Origin: Paraburkholderia sp. DHOC27
Lineage (GTDB): Bacteria > Pseudomonadota > Gammaproteobacteria > Burkholderiales > Burkholderiaceae
DNA length: 64,000 nucleotides
Direction of reading: 5' to 3'
Assembly: GCF_003429005.1 (NCBI RefSeq)
Contig: NZ_QVQV01000002.1
Coordinates: 434,001 to 498,000 of the forward strand
A program made the translations under genes and the position numbers. Below are positions 1-8,301 of this stretch, piece after piece; position 1 is the stretch's first letter; each line of letters starts with the position of its first letter. The notes beneath the pieces are model-generated. The model was not told where the DNA came from, ran no database searches, and was given only the letters and a program-made list of their open reading frames with translations.

Positions 1-221
1 CCAATGTAGCGATTGCTGACTTGCTTCAGCAACGGCACGGTTCTGCCCGCACCAATACCGATGTCGAGAATCGGTTCACCCACCACACGAGGACGCACCC
101 ATTCGATGGCAGCGCGTTCTCCGGCGTCGGTCCAGTCATCGAGTTTTCCCAGGCTGCTGGTGGCATCCGCCGAATTCCAGGCTGCCCGGTTAATACGATC
201 AAAATCCTGACGTACGTCCAT
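1..221 (-). CDS. Class I SAM-dependent methyltransferase (N-terminal fragment)
   Basis: The minus-strand frame opens at ATG 221 behind a GGGGAA ribosome-binding site and runs off the left edge, so only about 73 residues are visible. They include ILDIGIGAGR, the glycine-rich motif I that binds S-adenosylmethionine in class I methyltransferases. The substrate is not visible. It lies downstream of the double hydrolase on the same strand and may be co-transcribed with it as an EPS-modifying or tailoring enzyme; that role is inference from position. The coding part downstream of motif I is outside the window. Confidence 0.75.
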   Translation of the reverse strand, partial: MDVRQDFDRINRAAWNSADATSSLGKLDDWTDAGERAAIEWVRPRVVGEPILDIGIGAGRTVPLLKQVSNRYI

Positions 222-398
222 AGCATTCCCCAAAAAGAAGAAAGACATGCTTGAGGGGTAGCCGCGACAACGTCGAGATGAAAAGCCGATGCCGCCAGCC
301 CTCACTCGAACTGCCTTGCCACCCATGGGTGTAGCGTATGGCTCTGCTTCGTATAGTTAAGGGCAGCTAAGTTCCAAACAGGACGGCGTCAACCTTCC

Positions 399-2483
399 TT
401 ATGTTGGACTGCGCACACCGGGGACATTGAACGCCTCTCCGGGCGTCCGTTCTGTTCGCGCGCACACAGTGTTGGGCGTGTAAGCGCCTGCCGCAGAATC
501 AGCGGCGAAATCAGTGTCACGCAGCAGTTCGCTGCGCAATTCAGTTTGCAACACAGGTGTCACGATAGCCGGCACTGGCACGCTCGCTGCAACGGAATAC
601 GTGCCGGAAACAACCGCGCCAGGCAACACTTCGACGGCTTGTGACACAGGCGTGGCAACTGTCCTCGTTATTTCGCCGAAACGCGTGTCTGTCCCCACGA
701 AATGCTCGAAGAACCAGCGCTGTGCATCGGCCATCGACACCTCGCGTGACGCGCAGGTGAACAACGCGTGATCGAGTTTCGGCAAGGTCCCCGCATGCAC
801 GCGCGCAAAACGGCGCAGTCCGTTCAGACGCGAACCGAACTGGATTTTCAGCTCTTCGAGACCAAGGTCGTATTCGCCATACACGAGCCGCAGATGTACG
901 CCTTTTGCGTCGATCCGCTGCAACAGTTGCCGCGCTTCGTTGGGCACGAGCGAGATGCCGGTCAAGCGGTCGATCAGTTCCACCGAGCGCATCGCGAGCT
1001 TCTGCCCCACGCGGCGCGACAGTCCACGCAACGTGTACACGAGCGACGACTCGCCGCGCAGCACGCGCCGCCACTTCTCGAGACTCACAACCGATTTGCG
1101 CAGGACGCGGGTCGAGGCGAGTCCATCCGTGCCGGGCGTGCGCTCCGCGCCATCCCAGATGAATTTCTGCAGATTCACCGCGAAGCAGCCGACAATGGCC
1201 GGATGCACCGCGCACGCATGCAGGCCGACGAAGGCCCCGCCGCACACGCCAAACACGACCACGCGCTGATGGCCGCGCGCGACCAGCAGATCCGCTCCGG
1301 CGCGTGCATCGGCGCCGGCCTGGTCGGCGTAGATGGTGTCCAGCGTGATGGCCGCGTTGGTCGGCACGCTGTCGCCGACACCGCCCACGTCCATTCGTAA
1401 CGAAGCAATGCCCTGCGCCGCGAGCGCCCGCGCGAACAGCACGAAAATGCGGCCGTCGCCGATATGGTGGCTCGCGCCCGTGTTGACGAACAGCACGGCG
1501 GGCGCATCGGCGCGCAACGAGGCCGGCTCGCAGTACATGCCGAAATACGCGCCGAACAGCAACGGACGCTCGACACCACTGCCATTTGCAAGTGGCAACG
1601 TTAGTGAATCGAGTGGATCATTCCCAACCGGCTTCGCGGTTGAGGCGATTCCGTCATCCGCGAAACGCGCATACGTTTGCCCGTTTTGCTGAATAACACG
1701 CGTCCGCTCGACACCCGCCGAGCCCACGAGCCATTGCACGACGCGCGAAAACGCTTCCACCGGCTCTTCGCTAAAGAGTGCTTCGAGCATGAAGCGGTCG
1801 GCTTCGTCGAACGAGTGGCGCTCCACTTGCGCCCCATTGGCGCGATATCGTTCGAGCAGGGCCGTGCCTCGCGTACGGTCGTTCGCGTCGAGCAGCAGCA
1901 CCCTTTTCGCGGGCGCGTGAGTATCGTTCTGCAGATTGACCGCGCCGAGCGTGGTGATGTCATCGCCATGCAGGCCAAAGCCGAACGCTTCGACGTACGC
2001 GGCGGTATCGGGAATCGGATCGGCGTTCATGCCGGCGGTCGTGCTCAACCAGCTTTGCCGATGCGCCCGCAATTCGCGCAGATAATTGCGCCCCGACAGC
2101 ACAGGCGAGAGCAGCACGAGGCCGTCCACGTCGCCGAGGCGCTCGGCCGCGAGTGCGGCAAGCGTGGCGCCGAGCCGCAAGCCACATAAGGTGATCGTGG
2201 TGACCCCCGTCTCGTGACGGAGATGATTGACAGCGGCAACGATGCTGCCGATCCAGCGCTCCACGCAGCCGGGATCCTCTTCATTGCCGAGCGAATCGCC
2301 GGCGCCCGGATAGTCGAAGCGCAACACCGGCAGCCCTGCGGCAGCGATGCGTTCCGCGAGCCGACGCCAGCCGCGATGCGTGCATAGCGCGTCGTATCCG
2401 AAGGGGTTGCATAACACCACCCCCTCGCGCCCGGCGGCAGGATGCAGCCAGCCGAAGCATCCCTCGAACACTACAGGTCTCAT
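399..2483 (-). CDS. Fused double alpha/beta-hydrolase, EPS/exosortase-associated hydrolase type
   Basis: A 694-residue protein built from two alpha/beta-hydrolase units (about residues 1-260 and 285-600) plus a low-complexity tail. I start it at ATG 2483, which has GAGGA eight bases upstream, rather than at the farther ATG 2552. Both nucleophile elbows are non-standard: unit 1 reads GLRLG, with Arg103 where Ser is normal, and unit 2 reads GVCGG, with Cys414. These variants recall the hydrolase 1 and hydrolase 2 families found beside exosortase/EPS loci, there normally as separate genes (recall, not a search). No exosortase is visible here. Likely role: acyl transfer or thioester hydrolysis linked to polysaccharide or lipid-carrier chemistry, which is inference. 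It is transcribed away from the GT9 gene. Confidence 0.75.
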   Translation of the reverse strand: MRPVVFEGCFGWLHPAAGREGVVLCNPFGYDALCTHRGWRRLAERIAAAGLPVLRFDYPGAGDSLGNEEDPGCVERWIGSIVAAVNHLRHETGVTTITLCGLRLGATLAALAAERLGDVDGLVLLSPVLSGRNYLRELRAHRQSWLSTTAGMNADPIPDTAAYVEAFGFGLHGDDITTLGAVNLQNDTHAPAKRVLLLDANDRTRGTALLERYRANGAQVERHSFDEADRFMLEALFSEEPVEAFSRVVQWLVGSAGVERTRVIQQNGQTYARFADDGIASTAKPVGNDPLDSLTLPLANGSGVERPLLFGAYFGMYCEPASLRADAPAVLFVNTGASHHIGDGRIFVLFARALAAQGIASLRMDVGGVGDSVPTNAAITLDTIYADQAGADARAGADLLVARGHQRVVVFGVCGGAFVGLHACAVHPAIVGCFAVNLQKFIWDGAERTPGTDGLASTRVLRKSVVSLEKWRRVLRGESSLVYTLRGLSRRVGQKLAMRSVELIDRLTGISLVPNEARQLLQRIDAKGVHLRLVYGEYDLGLEELKIQFGSRLNGLRRFARVHAGTLPKLDHALFTCASREVSMADAQRWFFEHFVGTDTRFGEITRTVATPVSQAVEVLPGAVVSGTYSVAASVPVPAIVTPVLQTELRSELLRDTDFAADSAAGAYTPNTVCARTERTPGEAFNVPGVRSPT

Positions 2484-2946
2484 TTTGACATCCTCATACT
2501 GCGGCAAACGGGATGCGTTATACGGTCTATCTGCGTCTGCAATGCGAGCCATTTCGGTCTTACCCCGCGGGCGTGCGCCGCTTCGTTATCACGCTCCTTC
2601 ACGTTCAACAGAACGAAGGAGGTCTGGTATTTGTAAGGATTAGACCATTGGGCGGTCGGCAAATCTGTTAGCTCGCCCACACACCTTCTTGCTGCAAAGC
2701 GGTAAAGTCGCCTCAACAATCACGCCCTGTCCGGTGGTGATTTCGCGCCATGCCGCGCCATGCGTACGGCACACCGCGAACCTCTGCATTCTGTTAGCAC
2801 TTCCAACCATTCAGGTGCGGGGCACCGGCTGGAACGAACGGCAGAGTGGACCTCATTGACTTCAATGCGGACATCAATGCGGACACCAATGCGGACAACA
2901 ACGCGGCACTCCATTGCGGGCGAGCACACCATCGAGGAAACGGGAA
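2484..2946. other. Divergent intergenic region upstream of hydrolase and GT9 genes
   Basis: 463 bases separate the starts of two divergent genes, so promoters for both must lie here. No convincing -35/-10 or -24/-12 pair was found. The only clear structure is a 12-base tandem repeat next to the GT9 start, listed separately. Confidence 0.5.
2863..2910. repeat. 12-bp tandem repeat, three copies plus one degenerate
   Basis: Units CAATGCGGACAT, CAATGCGGACAC and CAATGCGGACAA are followed by a degenerate copy CAACGCGGCACT. They end 36 bases before the chosen GT9 start. The 12-base unit keeps phase with codons, so it could be a translated or a regulatory repeat, or a site of copy-number variation. 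Confidence 0.85.
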
Positions 2947-4122
2947 ATGGGATGGAAGGGATCATTGATAGAGCTGCCCGTGTGGGCAGCCGGCCGCCTC
3001 AACCCGGCCCGTGTCGATCCGACCCGCACTGAACCACGCGAGATTCTGGTTCTGCGGCCGAACGATTTCGGTGACCTGCTCACCACCACACCGCTTTTTC
3101 AGGCCTTGCGGCTGCGCTTTCCGTCGACCCGTCTGATTGCGGGCGTGGGCCGCTGGGGCCGTCCCGTGCTGGAGAACAATCCGTTCGTCGACGAAGTGGT
3201 CGAAATCGACGCGCCCTGGAACAACAAGGTCGTGCGTGATCAGTCGCTCGGCGCCGTGGCCCGCTTTATCTGGAAGTCGGATCAGGTCGCCGCATTGCGT
3301 GCGCGTGATGGCTTCGACGTCGGCATCGACGTGCTCGGCAGTCACATTGGCCTCGCGCTGATGTTGCGCGCCGGCGTGCGCTACCGGGTCGGCGTGCGCG
3401 GCTACCGCGGCGGCTGGAGCGGTTGCCAGTCGTACATCAACTTCGCCACCGACGTGCACGTCTCGCGCGCGGCGCTCGCCCAGGCTGAACTGCTCGGCGC
3501 GACCGTGCTGCCCGAGCCGCGCCCGCAGCTCTATCTCACCGAGGCCGAACGCAGGCAGGCCGAGCAGCTCTGGCGCAATGGCGCGGCAGCGGAGTCGAAA
3601 CCGCTGCGTCTGCTGGTTGGCAGCGCCGCCGGCATTCCCGAGAAAAGCTGGTCCGCCCAGGCGCTTGGCGCGGCGCTCCGGCAAATCGCCTTGACCCTCG
3701 AACGCGCCGACGAAAAGATCGACATCGTGATCGTCGGCAGTCCGGCGGACGAAGCCAAGGCTGCGCAGATCGTCGCCGCCAGCGGCCTGACAGCGGGCAT
3801 CCGCTCGCTCGCCGGACAGACATCCCTGCGCATCACCTTTGCGCTCGCCGAAGTGGCCGATATCGTGCTGACCAATCCTTCGATGCTGCTGCACGTGGCG
3901 GCGGCGTTCCGCCGTCCCACGGTCGCGGTGCTCGGTGGCACCTTCCCCGATGCGCAGGCGCACGACACCGTGTGGGGCTATCCACCGCCCTACCGCAGCG
4001 TTGGCCCGACCACCATCATGCCGGGCGGCCCGGCCGCCAACTGGCCGACCGTCGAGCAGGTGGTGCACGCGGTGCTCCTCACCGCTGGCGAGCGCGTGAA
4101 GAGCCGCAGCGCGGTCGGCTAG
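2947..4122 (+). CDS. Glycosyltransferase family 9 (heptosyltransferase-like)
   Basis: 391 residues from ATG 2947, chosen because GAGGAAA lies eight bases upstream; ATG-type starts farther up lack this. The N-terminal ILVLRPNDFGDLLTTTP segment and GVGRWGRPVLENNPFVDEVV match the GT9/ADP-heptose:LPS heptosyltransferase fold, and the C-terminal half has the usual acceptor of a nucleotide sugar with a late HVAAAFRRPTVAVLGG segment. GT9 enzymes transfer heptose or related sugars to lipid-linked acceptors at the inner membrane face. Here it heads a plus-strand group with the Wzx flippase and a GT2, so it probably adds one residue of the EPS repeat unit. The exact sugar is unknown. Confidence 0.85.
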   Translation: MGWKGSLIELPVWAAGRLNPARVDPTRTEPREILVLRPNDFGDLLTTTPLFQALRLRFPSTRLIAGVGRWGRPVLENNPFVDEVVEIDAPWNNKVVRDQSLGAVARFIWKSDQVAALRARDGFDVGIDVLGSHIGLALMLRAGVRYRVGVRGYRGGWSGCQSYINFATDVHVSRAALAQAELLGATVLPEPRPQLYLTEAERRQAEQLWRNGAAAESKPLRLLVGSAAGIPEKSWSAQALGAALRQIALTLERADEKIDIVIVGSPADEAKAAQIVAASGLTAGIRSLAGQTSLRITFALAEVADIVLTNPSMLLHVAAAFRRPTVAVLGGTFPDAQAHDTVWGYPPPYRSVGPTTIMPGGPAANWPTVEQVVHAVLLTAGERVKSRSAVG

Positions 4123-4305
4123 GCGCCACGCGCCGGTTTCCTCATGTCTTGCGGTGCTGTTGGGGTGGCAGTACCCACGTGCCGCTTACCCAGACATGGC
4201 GTCAAGCGTTGCGCTGGATTGTTCGCCTCGCCACAGACGCGCAACGTCGTGCACGCGCACTATGGGCAGGACATTGGCCATCCTGAACAGCTAACCCGGT
4301 CCACC

Positions 4306-5778
4306 ATGAATCCCAAGCCCAGCCTCAAGCGCAACGCGATCGCCAATTTCCTGGGGAGCGCGTTGCCCATGCTCGTTTCGCTGGTCACGGTGCCGCTCTA
4401 TCTTCAGCACATTGGCGCCGCACGCTACGGCATGCTGGCCATCGTGTGGATGTTGCAGGGTTACTTTGGCTACTTCGACCTCGGCCTCTCGGCCGCCACC
4501 TCGAACCTGATTGCGCGCCTCTCGGACCGCTCCCCGGCCGAGCGCGAATCGGTGCTGTGGACCGCCCTCGTCCTCAACGCCGGTTTCGGCATACTCGGCG
4601 GCCTGATTCTTTTTGCAGTGGGCCGCATCCTGCTGATGCAGTTCCACGTCGCGCCCGAGATCAACGCGGAAGTGCTCGTCGCGCTGCCGTGGATTGCCTG
4701 CTCGGTGCCGCTCGCCACCATCTCCGGCGTGTTCGCCGGCGCGCTCACCGGACGCGAACAGTTCGCCTCGCTCAATGCGGTGCAGTTCTTCGGCACGCTG
4801 ACCTTCCAGGTGGCACCGCTCGCCGCGGCCATCCTGTTGCATCCCACGCTGCAATACGTGATTGCCGCCGCGATTCTCGGCAGCGCCGCGTCGCTGCTGG
4901 TCATGATCGTGGTGGTGTTCCGCATGTTCCCGCTGCGCCTCGCCGCCGGTCCGCGCCGCGAATTCGTCAAGCCGCTGTTTTCGTATGGCGCGTGGGTGAC
5001 GGTCACCAATCTCGCCAGTCCGCTGCTCGAAACCGCGGACCGCCTGTTGATTGGCGGCATGCTCGGCCCGCAGGCCGTGGCCTGGTATCAGGTGCCGTTC
5101 AATCTCGCGGTGCGCGTGCGCATCCTGCCGGGCGTGTTGTCGCGCACGCTGTTCCCGCGGCTTTCCGCGCTCGGCACGCAGGACGCCACCGAACTCGCCA
5201 CGCGTTCCGTGCGCGGACTCGCAGCCGTGATGACGCCGATGATCGTGTTCGGCATCTTCCTGATGCAACCGTTTCTCAACGTCTGGACCGGGCATGCGTT
5301 TGCGGCAAATGCGATGTCGGTGGGCGAAGCGATTCTCGCGGGCGTGTGGATCAATTCGCTCGCGGCGATTCCGTACAGCCACCTGCAGGCGATCGGACGT
5401 CCGGATCTGGTGGCGCGGTTTCACGCACTCGAGCTGCTGCCGTTCGTCGGCTTGCTGTGGTGGGCGCTGCACAGTTTTGGCTTGATGGGCGCGGCATTGG
5501 CGTGGAGCGCGCGCTGCGCCGTCGACGCCCTGCTGCTGTTCTGGGCCGCGCGTTTTGGCCGGCAACTCACGCTCGATCTGCTGGCCCCGGCCGCGCTCGT
5601 GCTGGTTGCGTTTGCCGCCACCGCGCTATTTCCGTGGCCGTCCGCCACGGGCATTGCCGCCTGGGTGATCCTGACCGGCGCGTCGCTCATCTGGGCGCTG
5701 CGCGCTGAGCCGGAGTGGAGCGCCCGCGCATGGCGCGCGCTTGCTGCCATGCGTGAGCACCGCTGGCGGCGCGCCTGA
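4306..5778 (+). CDS. Wzx-type polysaccharide flippase (MOP superfamily)
   Basis: 490 residues, almost entirely hydrophobic, with about 12-14 predicted membrane spans. It begins MNPKPSLKRNAIANFLGSALP, a typical Wzx/RfbX start in which a short basic N-terminus leads straight into the first helix. ATG 4306 is preferred to the upstream ATG 4144 because the extra 54 residues are not membrane-like. Wzx proteins flip undecaprenyl-diphosphate-linked repeat units to the periplasm for polymerisation. It follows the GT9 gene and precedes a GT2 by 53 bases, consistent with one transcription unit. Confidence 0.88.
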   Translation: MNPKPSLKRNAIANFLGSALPMLVSLVTVPLYLQHIGAARYGMLAIVWMLQGYFGYFDLGLSAATSNLIARLSDRSPAERESVLWTALVLNAGFGILGGLILFAVGRILLMQFHVAPEINAEVLVALPWIACSVPLATISGVFAGALTGREQFASLNAVQFFGTLTFQVAPLAAAILLHPTLQYVIAAAILGSAASLLVMIVVVFRMFPLRLAAGPRREFVKPLFSYGAWVTVTNLASPLLETADRLLIGGMLGPQAVAWYQVPFNLAVRVRILPGVLSRTLFPRLSALGTQDATELATRSVRGLAAVMTPMIVFGIFLMQPFLNVWTGHAFAANAMSVGEAILAGVWINSLAAIPYSHLQAIGRPDLVARFHALELLPFVGLLWWALHSFGLMGAALAWSARCAVDALLLFWAARFGRQLTLDLLAPAALVLVAFAATALFPWPSATGIAAWVILTGASLIWALRAEPEWSARAWRALAAMREHRWRRA

Positions 5779-5831
5779 TTCCGCAGTATCTAGCCGAACC
5801 GCCGAACCGATCTTTCTCTGGATAGACTGTC

Positions 5832-6914
5832 ATGCGAATCTCCGTTGCAATGGCCACCTACAATGGCGCGCTGTACATCCGGCAGCAACTCGACAGCCTC
5901 GCGGATCAGACCGTGTTGCCGCACGAACTCGTGGTGACCGACGACGGCTCGACCGACGATACGCTAGCCGTCGTCGAGGCGTTTGCGAAACACGCACCGT
6001 TTCCGGTGCGCATTCATCGCAACCCGGAGCGGCTCAATCACGCGGAGAATTTCCTGCGTGCCGCCTCGCTCTGCCGGGGTGACTGGATTGCGTATTGCGA
6101 TCAGGACGACGTGTGGCTGAAGCACAAGATCGAAGAGGTCGTGCATCTGGCGAGCCGGCCTGGCGTATCCATGGTCGTGCACGCGTTCCAGACCGTCGAT
6201 GCGGACCTGCATGCGATTCGCGGTTCCGCCGGACAAAGCCGCGTGAAGCGCGGCTCGGGTCCGAACCGTTTCCCGCCGCTCGGTTATTTTCCGGGCCTGT
6301 GCATCACCTTCGATGCCGCGCTGCTGCCGCTGCTGCTCAGCAAGCCGCGTTTTCCCGACGCGCACAATCTGCGCTATCCGGCCGGTCACGACAAGTGGAC
6401 CTCGTCGGTCGCGGATGCGGTCGGCACGGTGAGATACGCGCGCAAAACGCTCCTGCTGTATCGTCAGCACGGCGCGAATACCTGCGGTGCGTCGGACGAC
6501 AGCATGGGGCATCAATGGCGGCAATCTTCCGCGACCGGCGCGTCGAGCTACCGGGCGGGCGCTGCACTCGCCGCGCAGTACAGCGAGACCTTCGAGCGCC
6601 TCGCCGCTTCAGAGGCCGGGGCACGCTGGCAGGAGCGTCTCTACAAGGCGGCCAACCGCTACCAGCGCACCCGCCGTTATCTGCTGGCACGCGCCGCGCT
6701 TTACGAAGCAGGCAATCTGCCGGCACGGCTCGCACTCTTTGCGAAGCTGAGCCTGACGGGCTCGTATCGCTTCAATCCATTGCGGCAACCGCTGCATGCG
6801 TTCGCCAAGGATCTTTACTTCGTGGTGTCGCATCCGTTTGGACGCCGAAACGATGATCCGACGGCCGGTTCTTCAATCGACCGCGATACGGCGCCGCTCG
6901 AACATAAATCCTGA
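5832..6914 (+). CDS. Glycosyltransferase family 2
   Basis: 360 residues. The N-terminal GT-A domain shows ISVAMATYNG, the DDGSTDDT acceptor/nucleotide loop at about residues 37-44, and CDQDDVW at about residue 93, the DxD-type metal/nucleotide-sugar site. The C-terminal 100 residues are helical and amphipathic, which is common in EPS transferases of this group. It transfers a sugar from a nucleotide donor to the growing lipid-linked repeat unit. It is the last gene of the GT9-wzx-GT2 group and converges with the minus-strand GT4 gene ending at 7164. Confidence 0.88.
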   Translation: MRISVAMATYNGALYIRQQLDSLADQTVLPHELVVTDDGSTDDTLAVVEAFAKHAPFPVRIHRNPERLNHAENFLRAASLCRGDWIAYCDQDDVWLKHKIEEVVHLASRPGVSMVVHAFQTVDADLHAIRGSAGQSRVKRGSGPNRFPPLGYFPGLCITFDAALLPLLLSKPRFPDAHNLRYPAGHDKWTSSVADAVGTVRYARKTLLLYRQHGANTCGASDDSMGHQWRQSSATGASSYRAGAALAAQYSETFERLAASEAGARWQERLYKAANRYQRTRRYLLARAALYEAGNLPARLALFAKLSLTGSYRFNPLRQPLHAFAKDLYFVVSHPFGRRNDDPTAGSSIDRDTAPLEHKS

Positions 6915-7163
6915 GATGCATTAGAAGGCTGCGGTGATGGCACGCAGCCTGTAAATTGACTTGCAGAGCTGCGCGCGAACTTGCCGTGCGTCTATGGCGC
7001 TGAGCGACTGCCTTGCTGACTGCGCTTTCCAAACCCATCACGCGAATTGACCGTCGGCCTGTTTGCGGCAGACTGGTCGAGCCTGGCGTGGTCGCCGCCC
7101 GAATGTAGCCCGAATGCGGCCCGACCCTTATCCGCTAGCCGTTACCGGTTTACGTTCAAACGC

Positions 7164-8285
7164 TCACGGCGTGGTCGAGTTGTGCACGCCATGCACGGCC
7201 TTGCGCGCACCGTGCACGGACTGGCTCTGCTCGATGGTCTGCTCATAGAGCGACAGATACGCATCGCACACATGCTTGACGTGGAACGTTTCGAGTCCGC
7301 GGCGCGCCTGCGCTACGAGTTCGGCGCGTGCCGGTGCATCGGTCAGCAGGCGTTCGATCGCCCGCGCCAGTGCATCAGGTGAAGCGGGCGGAACCAGCAA
7401 TCCCGCGTTGCCGTCGTCGAGCATTTCCGGATTGCCGTCCACGCCGGTGGCCACGATCGCGCAACCTGCTTCGCGCGCTTCGCACAGCACGAGGCCGCCT
7501 GGCTCCTTGTGCGAGGCCAGCACGAACACGTCGGCTTCTGCGAGATGCGCACGCGGGTTGGCGACGAAGCCTGTGAAGTGCGTACGTGCGGTGACGCCGA
7601 GTTCCTGCGCAAGCGCCTCCATCATCTGGCGATCAGGACCGTCACCCACCAGATACAGCGCGGCAGTCGGGAAGCGCTCATACAGTTGCGCGAAGGCCCG
7701 CAGCAGATCCTGAATGCCCTTACGCTCGTACATGCCTGCCACCGTGACGATGGCAGGATGATCCAGTCGTGCGGCAGCAGCAGGCTCGGCCGGCGTGAAG
7801 CGCGGCGTACCGATCGTGCCGTTGCGCACCACCGAAAGACGCTCCGCGGGCACACCGCGCGCAGCCATCGACGCCGCCACCGCGCGGCTCACGGCCACCA
7901 CCCGATCGCCAAAGCGCATCAGCGAAGCGCTCTTCTGGAACTCGTTGTGCACCGTCGTGATCAGCACATAGCGGCGCCGCAACACGCCGAAGCGGGCAAT
8001 CAGCGCGCCGGTCATCATATGTGCGTGCACGACGTCCGGATCGCATTGCCGCAGCATGCGGTTAAACCCTGCCAGCATGGCCGGCAGACGCCACGGTTCA
8101 CGCGACTGCGGCAGATGCACATGACGCACGCCATGCCGTTCGAGCAGCGCTTCGAAACCACCACCGGAGGTCGCGACGGTCACCTCGTGGCCCGCGCGCG
8201 CCTGCATGCAGGCCAGATCGACCATCATGTTGACGATGCCGTTGCCCACGTTCTGCGCATGGTTCGCGAGATGGACGATTTTCAT
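7164..8285 (-). CDS. Glycosyltransferase family 4
   Basis: 373 residues with the two-Rossmann GT-B layout. The N-terminal glycine loop reads NVGNGIVN, and the C-terminal donor site contains GMYERKGIQDLL and a KEPGGLVLCEAREAGC segment with the EX7E-type spacing of retaining GT4 enzymes. It lies last in a tightly spaced minus-strand group: polymerase, two GT4 enzymes, propeller protein, this gene. The gap from the propeller gene is 16 bases. It likely adds one sugar of the EPS repeat unit in the cytoplasm; donor and linkage cannot be read from sequence. Confidence 0.88.
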   Translation of the reverse strand: MKIVHLANHAQNVGNGIVNMMVDLACMQARAGHEVTVATSGGGFEALLERHGVRHVHLPQSREPWRLPAMLAGFNRMLRQCDPDVVHAHMMTGALIARFGVLRRRYVLITTVHNEFQKSASLMRFGDRVVAVSRAVAASMAARGVPAERLSVVRNGTIGTPRFTPAEPAAAARLDHPAIVTVAGMYERKGIQDLLRAFAQLYERFPTAALYLVGDGPDRQMMEALAQELGVTARTHFTGFVANPRAHLAEADVFVLASHKEPGGLVLCEAREAGCAIVATGVDGNPEMLDDGNAGLLVPPASPDALARAIERLLTDAPARAELVAQARRGLETFHVKHVCDAYLSLYEQTIEQSQSVHGARKAVHGVHNSTTP

Positions 8286-8301
8286 GGTTGCCTGCGCCAG
8301 T

